A stretch of 64,000 bases of DNA from Alteromonas sp. CI.11.F.A3 (GCF_032925565.1 NZ_CP136708.1:3286001-3350000); one strand, 5' to 3'; positions 43,531 through 54,955 are shown, counted from the first letter of the stretch. Numbers and translations: made by a program. The notes: a model not told the origin generated them from the letters alone.

Positions 43531-44568
43531 TTATTCATCAAGATTGCGATTAAAATTATCACGATATTGACGTGGGGAAAGGCCAGTCCAGCCTCGGAAG
43601 GCGCGAGTAAATACAGCAGGATCAGAAAAGCCGACTTTTTCAGCCACCTCTTTAATAGGCAAAGAATATAGGGTCAATAAACTGGTGGATTTGTCGCGCC
43701 GCACAATATCTTTAATCTCTTGGAATGACGCTCCCTCATCTTTTAACCGGCGCATAACAGTACGGGTTGTCATATACAACTGTTTCGCCACGTCCTCAAT
43801 TGAGGTATTGCCATTGCTGATTGTGCTTTTCAATATACGTTTCACTTGAGCAGATACACTATAGTCGGCTTTATATTGGCGAAATAACTCTAAGGGGCAA
43901 TGATGCATAAAAGATTTAAGTGAGCCTTCGTTCTGCTTCACTGGGCGAGACAAGTACTGAGTGGGAAATGCTATACTAAGCGTACTGCAATCAAATTTAT
44001 GACGACCCGGAAATAAATAACTGTATTCTCTGGCATGTTGCGGACTAGGATAATTAAAACAAGTCTCAGTCAACGGCAAGGAATCAGCAATTAACCAAGA
44101 TGCATAGCGATGCCAAGCCAACAAACATATTTCTGCAAATAAATGACCAGAATCCACCGCTGGAGTAACCCTATTAACAGATAGCATAGTATTTTCTGGC
44201 CTAATATCTAAACTAATAAATTCAAATCGAGTAACTAGATTGTAAAATCGCGCGCCTAATTCCAACGCTTTTTGTAAGGTGGGTTGATTGACGGTTAGCT
44301 TACCCATCATATAATATGTTCCGAGCTCTAATCGGGCCGGCGATAGACCCATACTTTCTTCTTGCGAATTATCCCAGCAGGCTTTTTGAAAGGCCGATAA
44401 GTATTCCGTTTTAACCCGAGTATCTGGTTTGTCGATCACTTCCTTAGCAATATTAGCCGAAGTGAGTAAGCCGTCACCATCTAATCCAATCTTATTAGCT
44501 AAGTGATACAAGGCGCTTATATAGTGATTACAAGCAGTCCCATATTCGCCTTTATTATGCATAAACAC
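43531..44568 (-). CDS. AraC-family regulator with arabinose-binding-type N-domain (OruR/AraC_N)
   Basis: The 345-aa protein has the long N-terminal domain typical of the OruR-like group (residues 1-235, e.g. HYISALYHLANKIG) and a C-terminal AraC DNA-binding domain: DVAKQLYMTTRTVMRRLKDE, then EVAEKVGFSDPAVFTRAFRG and GLSPRQYRD. It lies between the ferulate unit and the TonB receptor-tannase pair and is divergent from the receptor, so it could control either. An inducer of phenolic nature is likely. Confidence 0.87.
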   Translation of the reverse strand: MFMHNKGEYGTACNHYISALYHLANKIGLDGDGLLTSANIAKEVIDKPDTRVKTEYLSAFQKACWDNSQEESMGLSPARLELGTYYMMGKLTVNQPTLQKALELGARFYNLVTRFEFISLDIRPENTMLSVNRVTPAVDSGHLFAEICLLAWHRYASWLIADSLPLTETCFNYPSPQHAREYSYLFPGRHKFDCSTLSIAFPTQYLSRPVKQNEGSLKSFMHHCPLELFRQYKADYSVSAQVKRILKSTISNGNTSIEDVAKQLYMTTRTVMRRLKDEGASFQEIKDIVRRDKSTSLLTLYSLPIKEVAEKVGFSDPAVFTRAFRGWTGLSPRQYRDNFNRNLDE

Positions 44569-45001
44569 CTCTTAAAAACTCATAGATAGGAAAAATCGAT
44601 AATAAAGGATATGTTAGCGATTTCCTCTAAAGGTTTTAATTTAAAAAATTTCCTTTCAGCATAGCCTTTTGCACTTAGCCAAATTGCAACTAACACATTC
44701 CAACCACCGGTAGAAAACAATTGAGTTATACCAATAGGAGGGCTTTTCATAACCCGAACGCTCACCACTAGATTTAAGTAAAACCTAAAGTTTGGAAATC
44801 TAATTTTTGCTCAATAACAATAAAAGCACACACTACCACAACTCTAGGCATTAAATTTACCATGTCATTATATATCAATTTTTTAGTCACTTTTGGCAAT
44901 ATAAGTTAGCACTCACGTTGTTAACATGAAGTTAACAATGATACATGGGATTAACATCTTGTTGTATTCATCAATGTATAATTATTAACAGGAGACCTTC
45001 C
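44569..45001. other. AraC/TonB-receptor divergent gap
   Basis: This AT-rich 430-bp gap contains the promoters of the divergent AraC and TonB-receptor genes. GGAG at 44991-44994 is the ribosome-binding site that sets the receptor start at 45002-45005. No confident operator or gene was seen. Confidence 0.4.
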
Positions 45002-45004
45002 GTG

Positions 45005-47473
45005 ATGCTATTTTTTACGACTTTATCTACCAACACTAGTCACCCTCGCCAAAGCAAATTAGCCAAATCAGCAGAGTCATCGAAGCATAGCTTCAATGTA
45101 TTTAATACGAGTGTGATCGCTGCATCGATTGGTTTTGCGTGTATGGCGAACACTGCCTTTGCTCAAGAAGTTGAGCCATCAGAGGAAATACTGACAGATG
45201 GTCAATTAGAGGTCATTACAGTGAATGCCAGACGCCGACAAGAAAGTTTGCAAGATACTCCTATTGCAGTATCAGCATTCTCTGCAAAGGAATTGGAGAG
45301 GCGTGGAATAGAAAGTACCCAAGATTTAGATAGAGTGACTCCCAGTTTACAATTTGCAACAAGTGGACAATTATCAGGGAACAATTCAGCTGCTGTTGTG
45401 TTTATACGAGGTATTGGCCAGCTCGATCCCACTTCTTCGGTTGATCCTGGAGTCGGTATTTATGTCGACGATGTATACATGGGCCGTTCAGCTGGTGGCG
45501 CGATGGACTTTAAAGATATTGCCAGTGTTGAAGTTTTACGGGGTCCTCAAGGTACCTTATTTGGGCGCAACACTATTGGCGGCGCGGTGCTAGTGCGAAG
45601 TGCTGATCCCTCTGACGATTTTGGGGGTAAAGCGCGGGTTCGTATAGGCGAAGACAACTTAAAAGAAGGCTTTGTTGCGGTGGATTTACCCATTAGTGAT
45701 GAGTTATTAACACGCTTCTCAGCAGGTATGAGAAAACGTGATGGTTACGTGACCCGTGAATTTGATGGACAAGATTTAGGTAATGATGATACCTACACCT
45801 TGAATGGCACTGTTTTATACCAACCCAGCGATAAATTCAAAATGACAATTAGGGGAGACTTTACTGAAGAGGACGAAAATGGTTCACCCTTTGTTTTTGC
45901 AGGAGTGAATGAATCGGCGCCAGTCGCCGCCATTGTCAGTGTTGCCGCAGGTTGTCCTGGCGCAACCATTCCTTTTGCGCCCTTAGTTCCCGGCGATCCG
46001 CGCTTTGGCGCACCGAATGTACCCAATATTGATGATCCTCGGTGTGCGAATGATTTCCAATACAAAGGTGAATACACCAACGGTGGTAATGCCCCAGTTG
46101 AGAGTACATTAACCGCTTGGGGATTATCAGCAGCTTTAGAATGGGAACTTAATAAACAATTTATCGTTAAATCGATTTCCGCTTATCGCTCAACCGAGTG
46201 GACAGGGATCCGTGATGCTGATAATACACAGCTTGAATTAATTACCACTGATGTGGCCAGTGATTCAGAGCAATTTTCACAAGAATTCCAAGTACTGTTC
46301 GAGAGTGACAAGGTCTCTGGCATAACTGGGTTATATTATTTTGATGAAAGTAGCGACGATAGATTATCTATTTTTCTAGGGTTTCCGCCATCCCCCCCGG
46401 TTATTGGATCGCTATTAAATGGTGGCCCTGCCACCCGAGACTTACAAGTGATTCACTTAGAAACTGAAAGTTATGCCATATTTTCTGAATGGGCTTATCC
46501 CCTCAGTGACGACCTGAGCTTTTCAGCAGGCTTACGCTATACGGAAGATGATAAGCGCTTTCAGGGAACCATTATGAATCTGTTCCCCTCAACCGCGCCT
46601 GATCCATCTCCATTGCCTACTTTGGCTACTAGTGAAGGAGGGCCTTTATTTATTTTTGATGAACTTTTTTCCGATACCTATTCAGCTACCACAGGTTCAG
46701 CATCGGTACGCTACAAGTTACAAGACAATATAAACACCTATTTAAGTTACAGCAGCAGTTTTAAATCCGGTGGTTTTAATAGCCGCTACAATGCACCAAC
46801 ACCAGATAATCTACCTATTTCTTTTGGTGAGGAAGAAGTGAGTTCGTGGGAAGTAGGTATTAAGGCTGATGTGACAAAAAATCTGCGTATTAATGCCGCA
46901 GCATTCATGTCGGAATATAAAGACATTCAGCTGATATTTCGTCAAGGCGTGGTACCGCTGTTATTCAACGCTGGTTCGGCCTCCATTGATGGTTTCGAGC
47001 TCGAGTTTACTTATATTCCTAGCGGCAATTTAATGATTGAAGGCGGCTTTAGTTACTTAAATGACAAAATCGATAGCGTGACTGATATTGATGGTGCCGC
47101 AGCGACTATTACACCGGATAATTCATTGCCACTCACCCCAGAATTACAAGGAAATATCGGCGCATCATACGCGGTAGAGGTGGGCAATAATTATGAGCTC
47201 ACCACAAGAATTGATGTTTCCTATACCGATAGTCAGTATTTTGACTCGAGTAATACTGAGATTGTGGCGCAAAGTGACGCCGTGACCTATGTTACCGCCT
47301 CAATGAAACTCGATAATTTAGTCGGTTATTGGGATGTCACTTTAGGTATTAACAACCTAACTGATGAGCGTTTTCTGGAACAAGGCAATGCGTCTTTAGC
47401 AACTTTAGGTTATGCGGAAGTGATTTACGCCAGACCAAGAAATTGGTTTTTGTCTTTCTCTACCGAGTTTTAA
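45005..47473 (+). CDS. TonB-dependent outer-membrane receptor paired with tannase
   Basis: An in-frame ATG exists at 44945, but GGAG at 44991-44994 points to the GTG/ATG pair at 45002/45005, giving about 822 aa. An unusually long n-region (about 30 residues) precedes the hydrophobic signal segment ending NTAFA, then the TonB-box-like VITVNARRRQ, a plug with VLRGPQGTLFGRNTIGGA and a barrel ending FLSFSTEF. The tannase/feruloyl esterase gene follows 213 bp later on the same strand, so the receptor probably imports ester-linked phenolics (feruloyl oligosaccharides or galloyl/hydroxycinnamoyl esters). Confidence 0.9.
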   Translation: MLFFTTLSTNTSHPRQSKLAKSAESSKHSFNVFNTSVIAASIGFACMANTAFAQEVEPSEEILTDGQLEVITVNARRRQESLQDTPIAVSAFSAKELERRGIESTQDLDRVTPSLQFATSGQLSGNNSAAVVFIRGIGQLDPTSSVDPGVGIYVDDVYMGRSAGGAMDFKDIASVEVLRGPQGTLFGRNTIGGAVLVRSADPSDDFGGKARVRIGEDNLKEGFVAVDLPISDELLTRFSAGMRKRDGYVTREFDGQDLGNDDTYTLNGTVLYQPSDKFKMTIRGDFTEEDENGSPFVFAGVNESAPVAAIVSVAAGCPGATIPFAPLVPGDPRFGAPNVPNIDDPRCANDFQYKGEYTNGGNAPVESTLTAWGLSAALEWELNKQFIVKSISAYRSTEWTGIRDADNTQLELITTDVASDSEQFSQEFQVLFESDKVSGITGLYYFDESSDDRLSIFLGFPPSPPVIGSLLNGGPATRDLQVIHLETESYAIFSEWAYPLSDDLSFSAGLRYTEDDKRFQGTIMNLFPSTAPDPSPLPTLATSEGGPLFIFDELFSDTYSATTGSASVRYKLQDNINTYLSYSSSFKSGGFNSRYNAPTPDNLPISFGEEEVSSWEVGIKADVTKNLRINAAAFMSEYKDIQLIFRQGVVPLLFNAGSASIDGFELEFTYIPSGNLMIEGGFSYLNDKIDSVTDIDGAAATITPDNSLPLTPELQGNIGASYAVEVGNNYELTTRIDVSYTDSQYFDSSNTEIVAQSDAVTYVTASMKLDNLVGYWDVTLGINNLTDERFLEQGNASLATLGYAEVIYARPRNWFLSFSTEF

Positions 47474-47686
47474 GATATTGGCACAACGTTTAACCACTAA
47501 TTAAACGATCCCCCACACACACTTTTTTAACACAAGACTTACACCACTAACATGAAGGGGTGCTGATAATTGCTTTTTGAACGTAGCAATAATGTTCGTG
47601 GATGAAAGTTTATAATGGCGCCCCTAACTATCCAATACAAGGGGCTATTTGAGAGAACTTAACCAGACTATAAAAGTGAGAAAACC

Positions 47687-49426
47687 ATGATCCTACGTAC
47701 GATTAAAGTTGTTGCAATTGGAGCATTAATATCTGGGTTAGCAGCGTGTAACTCTTCAGACGATGATCCACTACCAGTACCGCCTCCTGTGGCAGAGCCA
47801 GAACCATTACCACAACTTTCGGCAGCTGTTGGCGCAGCGTTTTCGGGTAACTGTAACGACTTGACAGCAAACCTAAGTGAGCTAGAAAATACTGAAATTA
47901 CATCTAGTAGCGAGGTAGCTGCCGGTGAATTAACGGTAGCAGGCAATGACATAGCAGCTCATTGTTTAGTTACTGGGAATATGCACCAGCGAGTAAGTTC
48001 AGTTGATGGTAACGCCTATGCTATTGGCTTTGAGATGCGTTTACCCATCGATTGGAATGGCCGTTTCTACCATCAGGCGAATGGCGGAATTGACGGTAGA
48101 GCCTCTACAGCTATTGGTGGGGGAGGTCCAGGAGGCTTGACTAATGCACTTTATCAGGGCTTTGCAGTCTTAAGTTCTGACGCTGGGCATAGCGGCTCAT
48201 TAGGGCCTACTTTTGGGGTGGATCCCATTGCTCGATTAGATTACGGTTATACTGCAGTAGAAAAATTAACCCCAATGGCTAAACAGTTGATTTCCCTTGC
48301 CTATGGTAAAGGCCCTGATCGTTCTTATTTTGGTGGTTGTTCTAATGGTGGGCGTCATACTTTTAATACCTTTGCACGGATGCCTAACGAATATGATGGC
48401 TACTTAGCAGGAGCACCTGGTTTCAGGTTACCTTATGCAGCCATTGCCAATATATTTGGCGCCCAACAATACCACTCTGTTGCCACTGATCCTGACGATC
48501 TTTCAACTGGCTTCACCGAAGATGAGCGCGGTATGGTCGCAGCAGCAGCCTTGGTGAAATGTGATGACCTTGACGGAGTGAATGATGGTCAAATTCACGC
48601 CTTTGAAGCCTGCCAAGAAATTTTCTCCTTAGACGATGTGCCAACGTGTATAGGTGATCGGGATGGAAGCTGTTTAAGTGCCGCCCAGAAAACAGCAATA
48701 GCGCCTATATTTAGTGGCGCCGTTACAAGCACAGGTGAAGAATTCTACGCGCCATTCCCGTTTGATACCGGTATTGCCACAGGAGGCTATGCTCAATGGG
48801 AGTTTGATATACCCACAACGCGAGATACAGGAGCGGTTGCCTTTATTTGGGGCGTGCCGGTAGCTGACCCGGCAACCTTTGATGATACCGACTTTGGTTT
48901 AAATGGCTCTATTGATGACATGATCACCAGTGTTGAGTCTACAGACGATATTTATACAGAAGCCGCTAACAGTTTTATGATCCCACCGAATAATGGTGAA
49001 GAACTATCTGCGGTACGTGAACGTGGTGCCAAGATTATGGTTTATCATGGAATGAGTGATCCGATTTTTTCACCTTTGGATACTGTTAATTGGTACAAGA
49101 ACCTCAGTGCAAATAATAACGATGACGCAACAGACTTTGCACGTTTGTATATGATACCTGGGATGGGACACTGCTCTGGTGGGCCTGCGGTTGATCAAGT
49201 CGACTTATTGACTCCATTGGTAGCCTGGGTCGAAAATGGAACTGCGCCTGACAATCTAGTTGCGACGGCGCGCGGAGCAGGTAATGTAGGTGGTGAAAAT
49301 GGCGATGTTCCTGCTGATTGGTCTGTAGATCGCTCACGTCCACTATGTCAATATCCGCTAGTTGCACACTACGATAGCAATAGCAGTGGCGATGTTGAGC
49401 TGGCTGCCAGCTTTAGTTGTCAGTAG
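47687..49426 (+). CDS. Tannase/feruloyl-esterase family lipoprotein
   Basis: The 579-aa protein has a lipobox (LAAC, acylated Cys21) followed by a Pro-rich linker, then the tannase fold. The family's CS-D-HC signature is present: Cys218-Ser219 in GGCSNGG, the catalytic Asp in MSDPIFSPLD, and His-Cys in GMGHCSGG, in which the two cysteines bridge the Ser and His. The family hydrolyses gallate or hydroxycinnamate esters, releasing ferulate, coumarate or gallate. Membrane anchoring means hydrolysis at the cell surface or in the periplasm, feeding the ferulate unit on the other side of the AraC gene. Gallate would also be acceptable to the LigAB pathway downstream. Confidence 0.9.
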   Translation: MILRTIKVVAIGALISGLAACNSSDDDPLPVPPPVAEPEPLPQLSAAVGAAFSGNCNDLTANLSELENTEITSSSEVAAGELTVAGNDIAAHCLVTGNMHQRVSSVDGNAYAIGFEMRLPIDWNGRFYHQANGGIDGRASTAIGGGGPGGLTNALYQGFAVLSSDAGHSGSLGPTFGVDPIARLDYGYTAVEKLTPMAKQLISLAYGKGPDRSYFGGCSNGGRHTFNTFARMPNEYDGYLAGAPGFRLPYAAIANIFGAQQYHSVATDPDDLSTGFTEDERGMVAAAALVKCDDLDGVNDGQIHAFEACQEIFSLDDVPTCIGDRDGSCLSAAQKTAIAPIFSGAVTSTGEEFYAPFPFDTGIATGGYAQWEFDIPTTRDTGAVAFIWGVPVADPATFDDTDFGLNGSIDDMITSVESTDDIYTEAANSFMIPPNNGEELSAVRERGAKIMVYHGMSDPIFSPLDTVNWYKNLSANNNDDATDFARLYMIPGMGHCSGGPAVDQVDLLTPLVAWVENGTAPDNLVATARGAGNVGGENGDVPADWSVDRSRPLCQYPLVAHYDSNSSGDVELAASFSCQ

Positions 49427-49447
49427 ACTAATATTCCATTCAATATA

Positions 49448-49480
49448 AGGGGCAGATGAAATGAGTCTGCCTCTTTTTTC
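49448..49480 (+). terminator. Rho-independent terminator of the tannase gene
   Basis: A 9-bp stem with one G-T pair (AGGGGCAGA with TCTGCCTCT) and an 8-9 nt loop is followed by a T-rich tail (TTTTTC). It lies 22 nt after the tannase stop codon. The rest of the gap to 49781 has a hydrophobic minus-strand frame that I could not identify. Confidence 0.82.
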
Positions 49481-49781
49481 GTTGAAAATAATCTACTAGA
49501 AGGACATTTTACAAAAGTATGCTTGCCAAATATATGTCTATCTAGGCTGGCTCGTTTAGGACTAGCAAGCTATTGTAGACACGTCCAACGAAGAAAATTG
49601 TCAAAGTGGTAGTGCTAGCTCACTACTTTATGCTGATTGTTATTATTCAGAATCCTGATTATTTAATACAGTAATGCTGTGCCAGCCTGCCATACCAATT
49701 GCAGGCATAAAAGAGGTAAAGCCGGCCAAGATAATTAGTATCCCACTAAGTGGGCGTACCAATTCCGCGGCTAGTGGCCCA

Positions 49782-50768
49782 TTAAAACTCTTCAGTATCA
49801 ATTTCCACTTGAGTTGCCGCGGGATAACGAGGACCATTGATCTTTTTATAATCAAAGACGTTATCTAATAAGGCTAGCTGTTTCTCGGATAAACTAATCT
49901 TACTGGCCGCTATATTTTCGGATAGATGAGATAATTGAGTCGTTCCAGGGATTGGAATAACGTGGTTACCTTGATGTAATAACCAGGCCAAACTCAGCTG
50001 CGCCATAGAGCAATTCAACGTTAAACTCATGTCTGAAATGTGGCTTAATAACTCTTGGTTAAGTTTGGCTTGTTCCGGCTGAAAGCGCGGCATACCTTTA
50101 CGGATATCACCTTGCACCAAAGAGTTTGAATCTTGCACTTGGCCACTTAAAAACCCTCGACCCAAGGGAGAAAATGCCACGAAGGCAACATCTAGCTCTT
50201 GGCAGGTATTTAGTACCGCAATCTCGGGGTTACGTGTCCACAAGGAATATTCGGTTTGTAAAGCAGCAATAGGATGCACTTGATGGGCTTTACGTAAAGT
50301 GACGGCAGAGACTTCAGATAAACCAATGGCCTTGATCTTACCTTCTGTCACCAGCAGTGCTAACTCCCCCACGCTGTCTTCAATAGGTACATTTTTGTCC
50401 CAGCGATGTAAATAATAAAGGTCAATCACATCGGTTTGCAGATTTCTTAAGGACTGTTCAATAGTCGCTCTTATTGTGGCAGGGCGACCATCAATCACGC
50501 GTTTGCCATCCACACCTGTCATGCCACACTTACTGGCCAAAAAGAATTTGTTCCTATGGGATTTTAATGCTTTCCCAAGTAGCTTTTCGTTATTACCAAA
50601 TCCATAAAGGGCAGCAGTGTCAAAGTGATCCACGCCTAAATCAATTGCTTGATGTAAAAATTGAATTGCCTCTTTTTCAGAAGGAGGCGTACCATAGGCA
50701 TGGCTCAAATTCATGCAGCCCAAGCCAATTGGTTTGAGTTTTTTGTCGGCAATACTGCGCAGTGACAT
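49782..50768 (-). CDS. Aldo/keto reductase
   Basis: The 328-aa protein has the AKR catalytic set: Asp and Tyr in FDTAALYG (about 50-57), Lys in ASKCGM and His in YYLHRWD, plus the NADP-binding VIPIPGTTQ near the C-terminus. AKRs reduce aldehydes and ketones with NADPH. It is the last gene of the protocatechuate operon, 17 nt after the ligC-like gene. It is not a known step of the 4,5-pathway; reduction of an aromatic aldehyde such as vanillin or of an overflow semialdehyde is possible. Confidence 0.87.
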   Translation of the reverse strand: MSLRSIADKKLKPIGLGCMNLSHAYGTPPSEKEAIQFLHQAIDLGVDHFDTAALYGFGNNEKLLGKALKSHRNKFFLASKCGMTGVDGKRVIDGRPATIRATIEQSLRNLQTDVIDLYYLHRWDKNVPIEDSVGELALLVTEGKIKAIGLSEVSAVTLRKAHQVHPIAALQTEYSLWTRNPEIAVLNTCQELDVAFVAFSPLGRGFLSGQVQDSNSLVQGDIRKGMPRFQPEQAKLNQELLSHISDMSLTLNCSMAQLSLAWLLHQGNHVIPIPGTTQLSHLSENIAASKISLSEKQLALLDNVFDYKKINGPRYPAATQVEIDTEEF

Positions 50769-50785
50769 GGTTAGATTCCTGTTTG

Positions 50786-51727
50786 TTAACTGTTAAGCTG
50801 CTGTTCTAAATCGTGCAACACCTTATAACAAGCCAATACTTGACCAACGCTTGAATTAGGCTCACGGCCTTCTTTAATTGCACTAAAAAACTCACGATCT
50901 TGCAATTCAATACCGTCCATAGATACATCCACTTTTGATACATCTATGACAGTGCCTTTACCATCCTCTAAATCATCGTAACGGGCAATGTAGGTACCGT
51001 TGTCACAGATATAGCGGAAGAAGGTGCCCAGCGGACCATCGTTATTAAATGATAATGACAAAGTACAAATCGCCCCATTTTCAGCTTGCAACTGAATCGA
51101 CATATCCAGCGCTATGCCTAACTCAGGATGAATTGGCCCTTGTACTGCATTGGCTTTAACAATTTTGCTGCCAGCCTGATATGCAAATAAGTCCACGGTA
51201 TGAGCGGCATGGTGCCATAACAAATGATCGGTCCAAGAACGGGCTTCCCCTTTGGCATTGATATTTTTACGACGGAAAAAATAAGTTTGCACATCCATTT
51301 GTTGGATATTGAGTTCACCAGCGGTAATTTTTTGATTAACCCACTGATGGGAAGGATTAAAACGACGAGTATGACCCACCATGCACGTTAAGCCGGTTTC
51401 TTGTTGGGTTTTGACTACCGCTTGAGAGTCAGCCCAGCTATCAGCCAAGGGGATTTCAACTTGTACATGTTTGCCCGCTTGCATACAAAGAATAGATTGC
51501 TCAGCATGTTGCTGGGTAGGCGTGCATAGAATGACTGCATCAGCTTCTATTTTTAATGCCTCTTCTAAGCTGGTAAAAGTTTGTGCAATACCGTATTCAT
51601 CAGCGACTTTTTGAGTCTTGTCTGGTGTGCGGCCTACTAAGGCGACGACTTCAACACCGTCGATATTTTTTATACCGTTTAAATGTTTTATACCAAAGGC
51701 ACCTGGGCCTACTACTATTACTTTCAT
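50786..51727 (-). CDS. ligC: 4-carboxy-2-hydroxymuconate-6-semialdehyde dehydrogenase (LigC-like)
   Basis: The 313-aa Gfo/Idh/MocA-family protein starts with a Rossmann motif (VVGPGAFGIKH, about 5-15), includes the CTPTQQH segment and EIPLADSW, where Lys of the usual EKP motif is replaced. LigC of Sphingobium is the same size and family and oxidises the semialdehyde hemiacetal to 2-pyrone-4,6-dicarboxylate. Placement directly after ligB in a complete lig operon makes this assignment strong. Confidence 0.9.
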   Translation of the reverse strand: MKVIVVGPGAFGIKHLNGIKNIDGVEVVALVGRTPDKTQKVADEYGIAQTFTSLEEALKIEADAVILCTPTQQHAEQSILCMQAGKHVQVEIPLADSWADSQAVVKTQQETGLTCMVGHTRRFNPSHQWVNQKITAGELNIQQMDVQTYFFRRKNINAKGEARSWTDHLLWHHAAHTVDLFAYQAGSKIVKANAVQGPIHPELGIALDMSIQLQAENGAICTLSLSFNNDGPLGTFFRYICDNGTYIARYDDLEDGKGTVIDVSKVDVSMDGIELQDREFFSAIKEGREPNSSVGQVLACYKVLHDLEQQLNS

Positions 51728-51742
51728 GTTAACTCTCCAAAT

Positions 51743-52974
<1,232 letters not shown>

Positions 52975-52983
52975 CTGTGTTCC

Positions 52984-53877
52984 TTATTTCGACCAATACA
53001 AACGCATTGGATTATCGATTAATAGCTTTTGCTGTAACTCAGCAGTGGGTGCAAAAAGTGGGATCATGTCCACTAATTTACCGTCATCTGGCATATGACT
53101 TTTCATATTTGGATGAGGCCAGTCAGTCCCCCATAAAACACGGTCGGGGAAGTGTTCAACCACTTTACGAGCAAAAGGCACAACGTCTAGATAATTGTTG
53201 TCAGGACCTACAATAGAGATGCGTTCAGGACAACTGACCTTCGACCATACATTGTCATTTTCTTGCATAAATTTTAGGAATAATGCGAAGTCTTCACCAT
53301 CTACAGGTTTACTCACATCTGGACGCCCCATATGATCAACGACTAAGGTGGTAGGCAAACTCGTAAAGAAGTCATATAGCTCAGGTAAATCTTGACTTTC
53401 AAAGTAGATCACTATGTGCCAATCTCGGCTAACAATTCGATCGGCAATTCGCTTTAAGGAATCAAAAGGCAGTGCATCAACTAAACGTTTTACGAAATTA
53501 AAGCGTACACCTCGCACACCAGCTGCGTGCAATTTATCAAGCTCAGCTTCTGTAATATCTTCTTTTATAGTCGCTACGCCGCGGGCCAAACCATTTGAGG
53601 CTTCTAAGGCATCAACCAAAGCACTATTATCAGCCCCATGGCATGTCGCCTGTACTATTACATTGCGGCTAAACCCTAAATATTGTCGTAGGTCCCAAAG
53701 TTGCTGCTTTGATGCATCACATGGGGTGTACTTACGCTCAGGAGCAAAACCAAATTCACTACCTGGACCAAATACATGACAATGAGCGTCAACTGCACCT
53801 GCGGGTACCTGAAAACTAGGTTTTGACGGTGATTGATGCCAGTGCAGCCAATTGGCATCCATTACAAATTCACTCAC
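52984..53877 (-). CDS. ligI: 2-pyrone-4,6-dicarboxylate lactonase (LigI)
   Basis: The 297-aa amidohydrolase-superfamily protein has VDAHCHVFGPG (about 28-38), the DHMGRPD segment and LWGTDWPHPN with the catalytic Asp. LigI hydrolyses the pyrone to 4-oxalomesaconate; known LigI is metal-independent and of the same size. Its ATG overlaps the ligJ stop codon by 4 nt. Confidence 0.93.
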   Translation of the reverse strand: MSEFVMDANWLHWHQSPSKPSFQVPAGAVDAHCHVFGPGSEFGFAPERKYTPCDASKQQLWDLRQYLGFSRNVIVQATCHGADNSALVDALEASNGLARGVATIKEDITEAELDKLHAAGVRGVRFNFVKRLVDALPFDSLKRIADRIVSRDWHIVIYFESQDLPELYDFFTSLPTTLVVDHMGRPDVSKPVDGEDFALFLKFMQENDNVWSKVSCPERISIVGPDNNYLDVVPFARKVVEHFPDRVLWGTDWPHPNMKSHMPDDGKLVDMIPLFAPTAELQQKLLIDNPMRLYWSK

Positions 53878-54893
53878 AATCCCATCCCCTTTAATTTTTT
53901 ATCTAACCCCGGATACACTCGACGGGCATTACCTGAATATATTTGTGTACGTTGTGCTTCAGTCAGATTTAAACCGTCTACATAACGTTTGGTATCATCA
54001 AAATAGTGACCCGTTTCTGGATCTATGCCACGTACGGCACCTATCATTTCTGAACCAAACAATATATTTTTAAGGTCGATAACTTTAAACAGCAAATCGA
54101 TGCCCGGCTGATGATAAACACAGGTATCAAAATACACGTTATTCATTACATGTTCTCGCAAAGGTGGCTGTTTAAGCATATCCGCTAAGCCACGATAACG
54201 GCCCCAATGGTATGGTACAGCGCCGCCACCATGAGGAATAATAAAACGTAATTCTGGGAAATCTTTGAATAAATTTCCTTCCAAGAACTGCATAAATGCT
54301 GTGGTATCGGCATTCATGTAATGAGCACCTGTAGCATGAAAATTAGCATTACATGAACCTGATACATGGATCATTGCTGGCACATCTAACTCAACCATTT
54401 TTTCGTAAAACGGATACCAACTAGGGTCTGTTAATGGTGCCGAATTCCAATGCCCACCAGATGGATCTGGGTTCAAATTACAACCGACGAAACCTTTTTC
54501 AGTCACGCAACGTTCTAATTCTTCGATTGAGTTTTTAATGGGAACACCTACCGATTGTGGCAATTGGCAAACACCAATAAAGCGTTCAGGGTACAAATCA
54601 ACAACTCGTGCAATTAAATCATTACAAGCACTGGTCCATTGCTTAGATACAGCTTCGTCACCAATATGATGAGCCATAGCAGACGCTCTCGGCGAAAAGA
54701 TTGTCATGTCTAAACCGCGTTCATCAAGCAATTTAATTTGATTCTTTTCTATGCTCTCACGGATTTGGTCATCGCTAATAAACGGTACTTCAGGTAATGC
54801 TTTACCTGCTTTAAACGCCTTAATTTGAGCTTCACGAAAAAGCTGTAACGGCTCTGGCGCTGTTGTGTAATGGCCGTGGCAATCAATGATCAT
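53874..54893 (-). CDS. ligJ: 4-oxalomesaconate hydratase (LigJ)
   Basis: The 339-aa amidohydrolase_2-type protein starts MIIDCHGHYTTAP and contains IPHGGGAVPYHWGR and ILFGSEMIGAVRGIDP. Sphingobium LigJ (341 aa) has the same family and start and hydrates 4-oxalomesaconate to 4-carboxy-4-hydroxy-2-oxoadipate. The gene is separated from galD by 108 nt that carry an 18-bp tandem repeat. Confidence 0.93.
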   Translation of the reverse strand: MIIDCHGHYTTAPEPLQLFREAQIKAFKAGKALPEVPFISDDQIRESIEKNQIKLLDERGLDMTIFSPRASAMAHHIGDEAVSKQWTSACNDLIARVVDLYPERFIGVCQLPQSVGVPIKNSIEELERCVTEKGFVGCNLNPDPSGGHWNSAPLTDPSWYPFYEKMVELDVPAMIHVSGSCNANFHATGAHYMNADTTAFMQFLEGNLFKDFPELRFIIPHGGGAVPYHWGRYRGLADMLKQPPLREHVMNNVYFDTCVYHQPGIDLLFKVIDLKNILFGSEMIGAVRGIDPETGHYFDDTKRYVDGLNLTEAQRTQIYSGNARRVYPGLDKKLKGMGL

Positions 54894-54955
54894 ATTATAT
54901 TCCTTTTGATTCGGGGACTGGTTTGTTTCTCCGAAATAACATTAATAATTAGCAG

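Noticed and set aside
44580..44768. 62-codon minus-strand frame upstream of the AraC gene
   Set aside because: No family resemblance or signal, and it covers the divergent promoter gap where control sequences are expected.
49643..49790. Hydrophobic minus-strand frame (PLSGILIILAGFTSFMPAIG) after the aldo/keto reductase
   Set aside because: Looks like one or two membrane helices but has no proper start and no family match that I can name; could be the tail of a lost membrane protein.
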